Shown: piece by piece, positions 23,395 through 31,007 of the stretch
How the letters are laid out: every line of letters begins with the position of its first letter
Position numbering within the stretch: position 1 is the stretch's first letter
Assembly (NCBI GenBank): GCA_937920555.1
Contig: CAKZTM010000016.1
Span: 1-34,700 of the forward strand
Reading direction: 5' to 3'
Length of the DNA stretch: 34,700 nt
Origin: an uncultured Paracoccaceae bacterium
GTDB taxonomy: Bacteria > Pseudomonadota > Alphaproteobacteria > Rhodobacterales > Rhodobacteraceae
Notes under the pieces: generated by a model
Told to the model about the DNA's origin: nothing
Databases searched by the model: none
The model's input: only the letters and a program-made list of their open reading frames with translations
Made by a program: the position numbers and the translations under genes

Positions 23395-24297
23395 TTACGC
23401 GTCAAGCGTTGCATCAAGGAAGCGGTTGATATGGGCCAGCACCGTTTGGCTTTCGGGCAATTCGGTCCACATTGGCCAGACGTGCCACATGTCGGGGTAA
23501 ATCGCTTGTGTGACCGCGTTTCCAGCATTGTGGAGCGCGTCGGTCATGCGCGTGGTGTCGTTCAGCCAGACCTCATCATTGCCTGCGAACAAAAGGCTGG
23601 GCGGTAGTCCGTGCAGGTTTGCAAAAAGAGGGGACAGGATTGGATTGTGGGGTTCCACCAGCCCGTCAAACAGCCTTTGCCAATGATAGAGCACTTTGTC
23701 CGACAACATCGGATCAACGTCGCTTTTGCTTTTGATGGATGCCCCCGAGAGGGTGGCGTCAAAGGCACCAGACAGTGAGATGAGGCATGACGGGCGCGGT
23801 TTGCCTTGATCCCTGAGAGCGATCGCGGTGGACAGGGCTAGGGCGGCTCCGTTGCTGTCGCCCGTCAATGCGATGGAGGAAGCGGGCAGGGAGGTTGCCA
23901 ACATAGCCTCATAAACCGCGATCATGTCCTCAAGCGGTGCATCAACCGGATGTTCGGGCAGGAGCCTGTATTGGGGCAAGAGCACCGCCCGTCCGGTGGC
24001 TTGCGCCAGATGGGATGCGAAAGCGCGATGGGTGATGGGGGAGCCTGACACCAAGCCGCCGCCATGGGCGTAAAGGATCAAGCCGGATTTGGCAGTTTTT
24101 GGTTTGATCCAGAGGCATTCGACAGATGAATGTCTGGTTTCTTCAAGAAAAACGCCCTCGGCCAAGGGAAGGGTTGCGGAATGGTCCGCCCATTCCTGCC
24201 GCTCCTGTCTCAAGGTGCGGTTTGGATCGATGCTTTCTTTTTCGAGCGTCTTTCTGACGCGCAAACTCTCGGTGCTGGGCATAAGGCATGGGCGCAT
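23395..24297 (-). CDS. Alpha/beta hydrolase of the HSL (fold-3) type
   Basis: The 300-aa protein has the HSL-family oxyanion motif HGGG (LYAHGGGLVSGS, about residue 77), the nucleophile GDSNGA, the acid Asp near FAGNDEVW and the catalytic His in DMWHVWPMW. It would hydrolyse short-chain esters or related amides; the real substrate is unknown. There is no signal peptide. ATG at 24297 and at 24282 are both possible. It sits between fabA and the divergent irr gene and is probably upstream of fabAB in the same direction. Confidence 0.88.
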   Translation of the reverse strand: MRPCLMPSTESLRVRKTLEKESIDPNRTLRQERQEWADHSATLPLAEGVFLEETRHSSVECLWIKPKTAKSGLILYAHGGGLVSGSPITHRAFASHLAQATGRAVLLPQYRLLPEHPVDAPLEDMIAVYEAMLATSLPASSIALTGDSNGAALALSTAIALRDQGKPRPSCLISLSGAFDATLSGASIKSKSDVDPMLSDKVLYHWQRLFDGLVEPHNPILSPLFANLHGLPPSLLFAGNDEVWLNDTTRMTDALHNAGNAVTQAIYPDMWHVWPMWTELPESQTVLAHINRFLDATLDA

Positions 24298-24689
24298 GTT
24301 CGACGGGCTCGGTCAAGGATTGGGGTCACACCGTTAATCAATTGTTAAGTAAGTCGTTGCGCGAAGGGCTGTGGTTGGCGATAAAGGTGTCGGGTCTGAG
24401 TATTTTGTATTGGGTGTGGGGTTATGGCCAATTTAGCGTCCTGGATTTGTGTGTCTTTTGCGATTGTGTTTGTCTATTCCGTTGTGAAGGGAGAAGAGGT
24501 CCGATCAGGTGTCATTGTTGATACAGTCGCTCAGGGCGATTTGGGCTGAACTTTCGAGTGTCGTGTGATGTTCTCAAGCGTCGGCCAAGTGCGACACTTT
24601 CGTGAAAACTGTCAATTCACTGGAAATTGCGGGTCAAACGCTCTAATCATAAGACTGTTCGGGTAATTTTTTGAAAATCGAATTGGACT
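24298..24689. other. Intergenic gap between hydrolase gene and irr
   Basis: This 392-bp gap lies between divergent genes and must hold both promoters. The only coding candidate is the 41-codon frame at 24424. A 13-bp near-palindrome TCTAATCATAAGA (about 24641-24653) lies 40 bp before the irr start; it does not match the classical Irr box. Nothing else is recognised. Confidence 0.55.
24424..24549 (+). CDS. Possible 41-aa membrane peptide upstream of irr
   Basis: An ATG-TGA frame encodes a peptide beginning MANLASWICVSFAIVFVYSV, a single hydrophobic helix, then a polar tail with KGEEVRSGVIVDTVAQGDLG. A G-rich stretch (GTGTGGGG) precedes the ATG but is not a standard ribosome binding site. It has no recognised family. 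Confidence 0.3.
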   Translation: MANLASWICVSFAIVFVYSVVKGEEVRSGVIVDTVAQGDLG

Positions 24690-25121
24690 ATGATGACATC
24701 CCAGAGATCAACTGATGCCGAAAAGCGGGCACGGGGCTGGCTTGCGCAGGCAGACCTGCGTCCAACGCGGCAACGGCTTGTTCTGGCGGAATTGTTGGTC
24801 GGGGACGGGTTGAACCGGCATGTGACTGCTGAGACCTTGTTTGATGCCGCATCTGGTTGCGAGGACGGTGTGTCTTTGGCCACGGTCTACAACACGTTGC
24901 GGGCGTTTTGTGATGCGGGGCTGATGACCGAGATCACCATTGGCGGCAACAAGTCCTATTTTGATACGCGCACGGATGATCACCCGCATTACTATTGGGA
25001 AGATGACGGCAGTTTGAGCGATGCGCCGGTCGATGCGGTGAAGTTTGCCAATGTTCCTCAAGCGCCTGAAGGTGCTGAGATTGCGCGGGTCGATGTTGTC
25101 ATCCGGGTGCGCCGAACCTGA
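24690..25121 (+). CDS. irr: Iron response regulator Irr, Fur family
   Basis: The 143-aa protein has the Fur-type winged helix (LRPTRQRLVLAELLVGDGLNRHVTAETLFDAA, SLATVYNTLRAFCDAGL) and the short Irr-like second domain with the HPHYYWEDDG block that replaces the metal-binding HHHHxxC of Fur. It lacks the CxxC pairs of Zur and Fur. In alphaproteobacteria Irr senses haem or iron status and represses haem synthesis and iron-using genes under iron limitation. ATG codons at 24690 and 24693 are both possible. It is next to the hydrolase and fabAB; irr-fabA-fabB proximity is common in Rhodobacterales, to my knowledge. Confidence 0.9.
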   Translation: MMTSQRSTDAEKRARGWLAQADLRPTRQRLVLAELLVGDGLNRHVTAETLFDAASGCEDGVSLATVYNTLRAFCDAGLMTEITIGGNKSYFDTRTDDHPHYYWEDDGSLSDAPVDAVKFANVPQAPEGAEIARVDVVIRVRRT

Positions 25122-25123
25122 TT

Positions 25124-26167
25124 TTAAAGCACTGTGAAAGCCTCATAGGACTTGGTGAAGTCCCGAACCGGTGCGCCATATGCTTGCGGATCGAATTCGG
25201 GGGCTTTGTAGTCGGCAAGGTCTGGAAAGAGGCTGAACAGCTCGGCGCGGGCCGTACTCTCAAAACTGCCCAAGGCCTGTTTGCCCGGATAGAGACTTTC
25301 TGAGGCCACGCCGTTTGAGAAAACCACCTGATGGTGGTCAAAGAATATGTGAATATAGGTGACCTGACGCTTGCCATGGGCGATGCGGACTTTGCTTTTT
25401 GGCATGTCGGTCAAATGCTTTGCGCGCATCAGATGCGCCTCACCGGCCACAACCCCGTGTTGGGGGGAGACAAGCAGATCTTTGCGGGCACCCATCACGC
25501 CTTCCGGGATCAAAACCGGGCGGATATTTGGCCGTGCCAACATCGTATCCCGGTTCAGGTGTCGCTGCCCGATCCAGCGGATTTTCTGCGGACCGTTATC
25601 CATGGTCGTGACAAGATCGCCAATTTTGAGGTCATCAATCACCGTCTCGCCATTGGGCGTTTGGATCAGGGTGCCGGAGGAGAAGCAGGGCACGTCGATG
25701 ATGGCGGTCGGATCGGTCGTGTCGGGTGCATTCAACGGCACCACATTGCTGGTGGTATAGCTGTAATTGGTGCCCGGGACTAACGGCTCAGAGGTGATAT
25801 ATCCCACCAAGGTTCCGTCAACTTCGACCCGGTAGACATCAACGGTGCCACCACCGGGTTTGGAGAGCGTATACTGCTCTTCGAGATACATATTGCCGCT
25901 GGCATAGGTCGTTGCGCCATCGAGGCTTTCGGCCACCCCGGTTTGGGTCAGGTCGTCTCCATCCTCATTGTCATAGCGGTCGCCGTCAAAAACGAGCCCA
26001 TTGTCGGGTCGGGAGTTTGCACCGCCAAGTGTGTTTCCGCCCGCACCGTCAGTCACGTCAAATACACGGCGGTCCGTATTCGGATCATAGGCAGAATTAA
26101 GCGTGGCTGTTCCGCCGCTTACGGACAGAATTGACGGATTGTACCCAATAAAACTGTAGTTCGCCAT
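25124..26167 (-). CDS. Hint-domain (Hedgehog/intein-type) protein
   Basis: The 347-aa protein has an N-terminal half (residues 1-160) rich in Gly, Asp, Asn, Thr and Tyr, like surface or secreted proteins. A Hint domain starts at VPCFSSGTLIQTPNGETVIDDLKIGD: Cys164 region is the position of the autoprocessing cysteine, followed by the IRWIGQRHL and LLVSPQHGVV blocks typical of the Hint_2 family in Rhodobacterales. There is no signal peptide, so any export would be by a type I-like route. Whether the Hint domain cleaves itself is unknown. It ends 3 nt from the convergent irr gene's stop. Confidence 0.82.
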   Translation of the reverse strand: MANYSFIGYNPSILSVSGGTATLNSAYDPNTDRRVFDVTDGAGGNTLGGANSRPDNGLVFDGDRYDNEDGDDLTQTGVAESLDGATTYASGNMYLEEQYTLSKPGGGTVDVYRVEVDGTLVGYITSEPLVPGTNYSYTTSNVVPLNAPDTTDPTAIIDVPCFSSGTLIQTPNGETVIDDLKIGDLVTTMDNGPQKIRWIGQRHLNRDTMLARPNIRPVLIPEGVMGARKDLLVSPQHGVVAGEAHLMRAKHLTDMPKSKVRIAHGKRQVTYIHIFFDHHQVVFSNGVASESLYPGKQALGSFESTARAELFSLFPDLADYKAPEFDPQAYGAPVRDFTKSYEAFTVL

Positions 26168-26338
26168 AGATCACCTTCACAAGTTCATGGAGGTTACTTC
26201 GAATTTTATCAATTTTTACGGGAATTTTCTTGAGTTTTTCACCCTTGGTCGATTTCAGGGCGATTTTGTGACCGACATCGTCGCGCGGGCTGATCACAGG
26301 GAGCTGGAGGCGTTGGCCTTGGGGCAGCTCGGTCAGGT

Positions 26339-26370
26339 TCTGGCCCCACCCATCGCGGGGCGGGGCCAGA
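26339..26370. terminator. Strong hairpin downstream of the CAP gene
   Basis: The arms TCTGGCCCC and GGGGCCAGA form a perfect 9-bp stem 18 bp after the CAP-gene stop (minus strand). There is no T-run, so it may stabilise the transcript end or act with Rho. It separates the CAP gene from the Hint gene. Confidence 0.5.
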
Positions 26371-26387
26371 GGTATTAGGAGATAGGC

Positions 26388-27923
26388 TTAGGCCAAGTCG
26401 AAGTCGTTGGCGAAGTCATCAAGACCGTCGAACACGACATCAAGGTCGTCGTCTACGAACTCAACGTCATCGTCTTCGTCGTCATCTTCTACAACAACAA
26501 TAATGTCGTCGTCTTCGGACGCATCGTCATCGGCTGGCTCATCATCGACGAATACGAATTCTGTATCATCGTCATCCTCAGCTACGATATCGTCTTCCAT
26601 TTCGACTGGAGCATCATCTTCTTCCATGCCGCCATTGTTGTCGTCGTTGCCGCCGGATTTCTTACCGGGTCCGCCTACGTTCTGGCCGGGGCCGTCTTCG
26701 TTTTTGCCGGAGCCGTTGTCATTGCGACCTGGGCCATCGGTGTTTTTGCCGGCGCCGTCCTCATTACGGCCGGGGCCGTTGTCGTTTTTGCCGGGACCGT
26801 CTGTGTTTTTGCCAGAACCGCCATCGTTACGACCTGCGCCGCCTTCATTCCGGCCCGATCCGCCATCGTTGCGACCTGCGCCACCGTCGTTACGACCGGG
26901 TCCGCCCGCATTTTGACCGGAGCCATTTGCGCCGTCGTCATCGTCATCTTCGGCTACTGGAGCGTCGTCATCGTCGTCCTCGGCAACTGGGGCGTCGTCA
27001 TCGTCGTCGTCAGCAACTGGAGCGTCGTCATCGTCGTCGTCAGCTACCTCAAGTACGAAATCGTCATCGTCGTCCTCGGCAGGATCATCGTCGATCTCGA
27101 CCACGACCACAGGATCGTCGTCATCATCATCATCGCCGGCAATGTCTTCGTCTTCGACTGTCACGGTGATTGAGAAAGAGTCGTCGTTGGAGAACGACCC
27201 ATCGGTTGACTCACCATCATCATCGTCGTTGATCTCAATGGGTATCGCGTCGGAATTAATGAAGTCTTCGATAGTTATTGGCGTCTCATCATCAAAGATG
27301 TTGTCAAGATCATCCATTTGTGGTTCCTCGTTATCTGCGTTTACTACGTCTTGTTGTTCATTTGTTGGTGCTTGTTGATCTGTCGTCACGACCTCTTCTT
27401 CGGCTACGACAGTCACAACTTCTTCTGGCTGGCTAACTACTACGGGAATTTGCGGCGAAATTGTGTCAGCCGCGTCTGTCCGCGCGAAGTTCTGCGTGAC
27501 CATGATGGTGTCGAACGTGTTGCCGTTGGCGGAGAAATTTCCACGGACAATCCCGATACCAATCTCGTCGAAATTGGGGTTCAGGATGTTGGCGCGGTGG
27601 CCCGGGCTGGCCATCAGGCTGTCGTGCAGGTTTTGCACGTCATCGTCGATCCCTGCGGAGCCACGCTCGCTTTGGAATGCGATATTCTCACCTGAGGCGG
27701 TGTTGCCTTCAAAGACAAAACCGGCATCAACCATCCGCTCGCGCGCGGTGGAGCCGTTCACGCCAGTGTGGGAAAAGTCGTTGGTGTTGAGCATCCAACT
27801 GCTGTGGTTTTCAGCGGAGTCGTTGAGGATGTTGTCGAAGGTGAGTGGTGCGACGCCTACGGCTGCGCGTTCGGCGTTAATCAGCTTGAGCATAGCCTGC
27901 TCAAAGGGGCTTGCGATTGACAT
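26388..27923 (-). CDS. CAP-domain protein with acidic runs and 13 heptapeptide repeats
   Basis: The 511-aa protein starts at an ATG with AAAGG 6 nt upstream; an ATG at 27953 lacks this. Residues 5-145 form a CAP/SCP (PR-1-like) domain with FEQAMLKLINAERAAVG, NHSSWM, FSHTGVNG, GENIAF and SPGHRANILNPNFDEIGIG. The rest is low complexity: a Glu/Val/Gln linker, long Asp runs with repeated DDDDDAPVAE units, 13 tandem heptapeptides of the form G-[PSA]-G-[RK]-N-x-[GDN], then a second acidic tail ending VFDGLDDFANDFDLA. No signal peptide is present. An extracellular, calcium-binding role with type I-like secretion is my inference. Confidence 0.85.
   Translation of the reverse strand: MSIASPFEQAMLKLINAERAAVGVAPLTFDNILNDSAENHSSWMLNTNDFSHTGVNGSTARERMVDAGFVFEGNTASGENIAFQSERGSAGIDDDVQNLHDSLMASPGHRANILNPNFDEIGIGIVRGNFSANGNTFDTIMVTQNFARTDAADTISPQIPVVVSQPEEVVTVVAEEEVVTTDQQAPTNEQQDVVNADNEEPQMDDLDNIFDDETPITIEDFINSDAIPIEINDDDDGESTDGSFSNDDSFSITVTVEDEDIAGDDDDDDDPVVVVEIDDDPAEDDDDDFVLEVADDDDDDAPVADDDDDDAPVAEDDDDDAPVAEDDDDDGANGSGQNAGGPGRNDGGAGRNDGGSGRNEGGAGRNDGGSGKNTDGPGKNDNGPGRNEDGAGKNTDGPGRNDNGSGKNEDGPGQNVGGPGKKSGGNDDNNGGMEEDDAPVEMEDDIVAEDDDDTEFVFVDDEPADDDASEDDDIIVVVEDDDEDDDVEFVDDDLDVVFDGLDDFANDFDLA
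26652..26924 (-). repeat. Thirteen tandem 21-bp repeats inside the CAP gene
   Basis: The repeat encodes GSGQNAG, GPGRNDG, GAGRNDG and so on to GPGKKSG, 13 units of exactly 7 residues. Unit type alternates (DG in the first five, TD/DN/ED in later ones), which suggests blocks duplicated at different times. Confidence 0.85.
26935..27150 (-). repeat. Asp-rich coding repeats (DDDDDAPVAE units)
   Basis: At least three 30-bp units encoding DDDDDAPVA[DE] follow one another, next to further GAC/GAT runs. On the plus strand this reads as GTC/ATC repeats. Such runs are prone to length change by slippage. Confidence 0.75.
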
Positions 27924-27953
27924 ACTTTGCCTTTCTTGCGGACGCGAAATCAT

Positions 27954-28318
27954 GACGCCCGTTTACTTGTTTCCTTTGCAAAAAGGGACCGCGATCTATC
28001 CGTGTGCTTTGGACGTCTCCGGGATTAAAGCGCCAGATGGGGGGCATCAGCGTTCGTCTTTCGGATCGTCCGCAGCAGATTGAGGCTGGATCTACGGTCC
28101 CTCTTGCTGTGGGTACATGGCTAGCGACCATGTGGGGCGGACGTTATGGCGGGTTTCCCTAAGGGACAAGGTGAGGCGGGGATTTGCGCGGAAATAAGCC
28201 GGTTTAGATTGTGAAATGGCATGTTTTCGCCGATTTTGATCGCTGGCCAGAGGGTGGAGGCTCCGACGGGGGTGGATTTGCGCAACCTTAGGTTGAGGCC
28301 ATTGTTTTTTGGCAAGAA
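27954..28318. other. Gene-free gap upstream of the CAP gene
   Basis: This 365-bp stretch should hold the CAP-gene promoter on its left side and the 3' end of the SH3-like gene on its right. A 41-codon plus-strand frame at 28037-28162 exists but has no ribosome binding site. No other structure is recognised. Confidence 0.5.
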
Positions 28319-28855
28319 TCAGTCCGCCTCTGTCAGCCCCCAAAGCGCTGTCTTTTGCACCCAGCCGGTATAAGTCTTGCCATTTTGGTCGGTGGTTTCA
28401 ATATCGCACAGGTCTTTTGTGCAGTCGATCAACTTACCCACGACCCCCGGTTGCAGTTTGGCTACAAGTCGGGACAGGCCCGCCGGTTTGCTGAACATCT
28501 CAACATCGGTACCGATGATCATGACGGATCTGCTGCGCGACAAGAGCGCATAGTGGATCCAGCCGCCTTTGCCTTCATTGTCCACCACCCGCCGCCAATG
28601 ACCGTGTTCGGCCACCACTTTAAGCGGCATGTTGCGGCGGACAAATTTCCAATCAACCCGGTGGCTTTTGCCGGGCCCTCTGCGGGCATAAGCCTCGGCG
28701 GTTTTCATGGACACAAAACGCGGCAGGTCGAGATTGGTCACCGCGCCCACAGTTTGTTGTGCATGGGCGGGGTTTTGGATCAGCGCGACACAAAGCGCCA
28801 GCGCGAAGGCCCGTATTTTGGCTTGTGGTCCCGGTCTCATCTGCCTCATTCTCAT
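28319..28855 (-). CDS. Exported SH3-like domain protein
   Basis: The 178-aa protein has a signal peptide (basic N-terminus, then IRAFALALCVALIQNPAHA). Two bacterial SH3-like units are visible: residues about 45-115 (FVSMKTAEAYARRGPGKSHRV, EHGHWRRVVDNEGKGGWIHYALLS) and about 115-175 (KPAGLSRLVAKLQPGVVGKLIDC, YTGWVQKTALWG). The family probably binds cell-wall components in the periplasm. It is divergent from the dehydrogenase gene, 85 bp away, so the two share a promoter region. Confidence 0.85.
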   Translation of the reverse strand: MRMRQMRPGPQAKIRAFALALCVALIQNPAHAQQTVGAVTNLDLPRFVSMKTAEAYARRGPGKSHRVDWKFVRRNMPLKVVAEHGHWRRVVDNEGKGGWIHYALLSRSRSVMIIGTDVEMFSKPAGLSRLVAKLQPGVVGKLIDCTKDLCDIETTDQNGKTYTGWVQKTALWGLTEAD

Positions 28856-28940
28856 GCCCAGCTTGTTTTTCGGTTTCCCCGAATTCTCTTTGGCCGCATA
28901 CTACCGAAAAAATAGCAGCATCAAAACAGGAAAGATTGCC

Positions 28941-29927
28941 ATGCCGGGTCGACATCTCAAGGTTATTGTTACGAGAAAGTTGCCTGAGCCTGTCGAGGCG
29001 CGAATGCGCGAACTTTTCGATGTGGAGTTGAACGACACCGACATGCCCATGGGGGCGCAGGCTTTGGGCGACGCGATTAGTCGGGCTGATGTTCTGGTGC
29101 CGACCATCACCGATCGTATTTCTGCAGGTTTGATCGGGGCCGCGGGCGAGAATTTGCGGCTGATTGCCAATTACGGAGCGGGGTTTGATCATATCGATGT
29201 GCAGACCGCTTTGAGCCGTGGGATCATGGTGTCCAACACGCCCGGTGTTTCGGCAGATGACACGGCGGATGTGGCGATGATGATGATTTTGGCGGTGCCG
29301 CGTCGGCTACGCGAGGGCACCAAGAAAATGCAGGCCGGTGAGTGGGGCGGTTGGGCGCCCACAGCCATGCTGGGCTCGCGCCTGGGCGGGAAACGGTTGG
29401 GTATTTTGGGGATGGGGCGGATCGGTCAGGCGGTCGCGCGCCGTGCGGCGGCTTGCGGTATGGAGATCCACTATCACAACCGCAAAAAGCTGCATGCGGA
29501 TACGGAGAATGCGCTGGGTGCGCGCTATTGGGAAAGTCTCGATCAGATGCTGGCGCGCATGGACGTTCTGTCGGTCAATTGTCCGCATACGCCGGGCACG
29601 TTTCATCTGCTCAATGCACGGCGTTTGAAGCTGATGAAACCCACCGCCTACATTGTGAACACGTCCCGAGGTGAGGTGATTGACGAGAATGCTTTGACGC
29701 GGATGTTGCGTGCGGGCGAGCTTGCCGGGGCGGGGCTTGACGTGTTTGAAAACGGCAAGGATGTGAACCCGAGGCTGACCGGTTTGGACAATGTTTTGTT
29801 GCTGCCGCATATGAGTTCCGCCACCCAAGAAGGCCGGGTTGAGATGGGCGAGAAAGTCATCATCAACATCAAGACTTTTGCCGATGGTCACCGGCCGCCT
29901 GATCAGGTCGTGCCTGCGATGTTGTAA
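28941..29927 (+). CDS. D-2-hydroxyacid dehydrogenase (glyoxylate/hydroxypyruvate reductase type)
   Basis: The 328-aa protein has an NAD(P)-binding motif LGILGMGRIGQAVARRA (about residue 155), the catalytic Arg in VNTSRGEVIDENAL, an Asp/Glu in FENGKDVNPRL and the catalytic His in LPHMSSATQEGR. The family reduces 2-oxoacids such as glyoxylate or hydroxypyruvate to D-2-hydroxyacids. The ATG at 28941 starts at MPGRHLKVIVTRKLP with CAGGAAAG upstream; longer readings run into the divergent gene. GAGFDHIDVQTALSRGI is typical of GyaR/GhrB-like members. It is single, followed by palindrome copy D. Confidence 0.9.
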   Translation: MPGRHLKVIVTRKLPEPVEARMRELFDVELNDTDMPMGAQALGDAISRADVLVPTITDRISAGLIGAAGENLRLIANYGAGFDHIDVQTALSRGIMVSNTPGVSADDTADVAMMMILAVPRRLREGTKKMQAGEWGGWAPTAMLGSRLGGKRLGILGMGRIGQAVARRAAACGMEIHYHNRKKLHADTENALGARYWESLDQMLARMDVLSVNCPHTPGTFHLLNARRLKLMKPTAYIVNTSRGEVIDENALTRMLRAGELAGAGLDVFENGKDVNPRLTGLDNVLLLPHMSSATQEGRVEMGEKVIINIKTFADGHRPPDQVVPAML

Positions 29928-29978
29928 TTCAGCTTTTTTGGCGATGAAGTATATGGTTTTGTTCAATTTTTTAACTCT

Positions 29979-29994
29979 ACTCCATTAATGGAGT
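29979..29994. promoter_or_regulatory. Palindrome copy D (ACTC-N8-GAGT) over the VOC promoter
   Basis: ACTCCATTAATGGAGT is a perfect palindrome, extended to 18 bp as TACTCC...GGAGTA (29978-29995). It fills the 17-bp spacer between a TTAACT -35-like box (29971-29976) and a TAATAC -10-like box (29994-29999). A bound protein would block the promoter of the VOC/PNPOx operon, whose ATG is at 30019. Confidence 0.6.
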
Positions 29995-30018
29995 AATACG
30001 GTCAAACTGGAGCAAAAA

Positions 30019-30411
30019 ATGCCCACCGGATACCGCTCAATGCCGGTTTTACCTTGTCAGAATGTGGAAGTCTGTGCCGCGTTTTATGTGGAAAAACTAG
30101 GCTTCACTCTGGCGAATTTCTGGCAAGAAGATGGGGAGGCTATGGCCTTCGCCATCGTCTCTTTGGGCACCATCACACTTGCCTTGCAGCACGCGCCAGA
30201 TTTCAAGCCGCACAATGGCTGGTCGGCCTATCTTTATGTGGATGATGTGCGGGCCCTAGCGGCAATTGCAGGCGCGCGGGCAGTGGATATTCAAACCTCC
30301 CCCCATGAGACGTTTTATGGTATGATCGAGTTCGATCTCAAAGACCCAGAGGGGCATGTGATAGCCTTTGGACAAGACATGAATGCAGGGCCAAACGGAC
30401 CAGGATTATGA
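30019..30411 (+). CDS. VOC-superfamily (glyoxalase/bleomycin-resistance-like) protein
   Basis: The 130-aa protein has the paired beta-alpha-beta-beta-beta modules of the VOC fold: MPVLPCQNVEVCAAFYVEKLGFTLANFW in the first and YLYVDDVRALAAIA with FEFDLKDPEGHVIAFGQ-like ending in the second (FYGMIEFDLKDPEGHVIAFG). It could bind a small hydrophobic or electrophilic compound or a metal; the reaction is unknown. GGAG precedes the ATG by 6 nt. The stop overlaps the next start as ATGA. Palindrome D lies directly upstream, so it is likely repressed by a specific regulator. Confidence 0.85.
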   Translation: MPTGYRSMPVLPCQNVEVCAAFYVEKLGFTLANFWQEDGEAMAFAIVSLGTITLALQHAPDFKPHNGWSAYLYVDDVRALAAIAGARAVDIQTSPHETFYGMIEFDLKDPEGHVIAFGQDMNAGPNGPGL

Positions 30412-31007
30412 TGACGCAACAGCGACTAAAAGAGATATACGGAACGCCCAGTGAGCTGCCGACTAACAAGGTGATTGACCATTTGGATCATCACTGTCGC
30501 GAGTTCATTGCAGCGTCGCCCTTTGTGGTGCTCGCGACCTCGGACGGGGTGAATTTGGATGTGTCGCCGAAAGGTGATCCCGACGGATTTATCAAAGTCA
30601 TCGATGATCACACGATGGAAATCCCCGACCGGCCCGGAAACAACAGGCTTGATGGATTGTTCAACATTCTGAGGCACCCAAAGGTTGCGGTGATTTTTCT
30701 GATCCCCACCGTCGGAGAGACGCTCCGGGTCAACGGACATGCGGAAATCGTCGAAGACAAAGACACGTTGCAGGCGCATGCGATCAACGGGCGCGTGCCG
30801 CTCACAGTCACGCGGGTGCGGGTCGAAAAGGTGTTGCTGCATTGCGGGAAAGCGCCGTTGCGGGCCGGGCTCTGGGCGCCGGATAGCTGGCCCCAGGCGC
30901 GTCCTGTGGCGGGGTTATACGACATTATTCGAGATCACGCGCAAACGGACGTGCCAGATACGTCTGAGGCAGACATACAGGCCTTATATAAAGAGACATT
31001 GTATTGA
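30408..31007 (+). CDS. Pyridoxamine-5'-phosphate-oxidase-like flavin or haem-binding protein
   Basis: The 199-aa protein has the split-barrel fold marks of the PNPOx-like family: FIAASPFVVLATSDGVNLDVSPKGDPDGFIKVIDDHTMEIPDRPGNNR, then FNILRHPKVAVIFLIPTVGETLRVNGHAEI. This is the MSMEG_1061-like subgroup, which probably binds FMN or F420-type cofactors and reduces small molecules. The C-terminus carries KAPLRAGLWAPDSWPQ. It starts with the ATGA overlap to the VOC gene, so both are made together. True pyridoxal-phosphate synthesis is unlikely because the PdxH-specific residues are not seen. Confidence 0.87.
   Translation: MMTQQRLKEIYGTPSELPTNKVIDHLDHHCREFIAASPFVVLATSDGVNLDVSPKGDPDGFIKVIDDHTMEIPDRPGNNRLDGLFNILRHPKVAVIFLIPTVGETLRVNGHAEIVEDKDTLQAHAINGRVPLTVTRVRVEKVLLHCGKAPLRAGLWAPDSWPQARPVAGLYDIIRDHAQTDVPDTSEADIQALYKETLY

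Noticed and set aside
24641-24653. Near-palindrome TCTAATCATAAGA as an Irr box for irr
   Set aside because: It does not match the TTTAGAA-type Irr/ICE consensus, so the assignment would be guesswork.
26913-27173. Plus-strand frame with repeated VVIVVVS-like hydrophobic runs
   Set aside because: It is the antisense reading of the Asp-rich repeats of the CAP gene; GAC/GAT runs read as Val/Ile on the other strand.
28037-28162. 41-codon plus-strand frame with several Trp residues upstream of the CAP gene
   Set aside because: No ribosome binding site, no hydrophobic or family-like pattern; likely chance.
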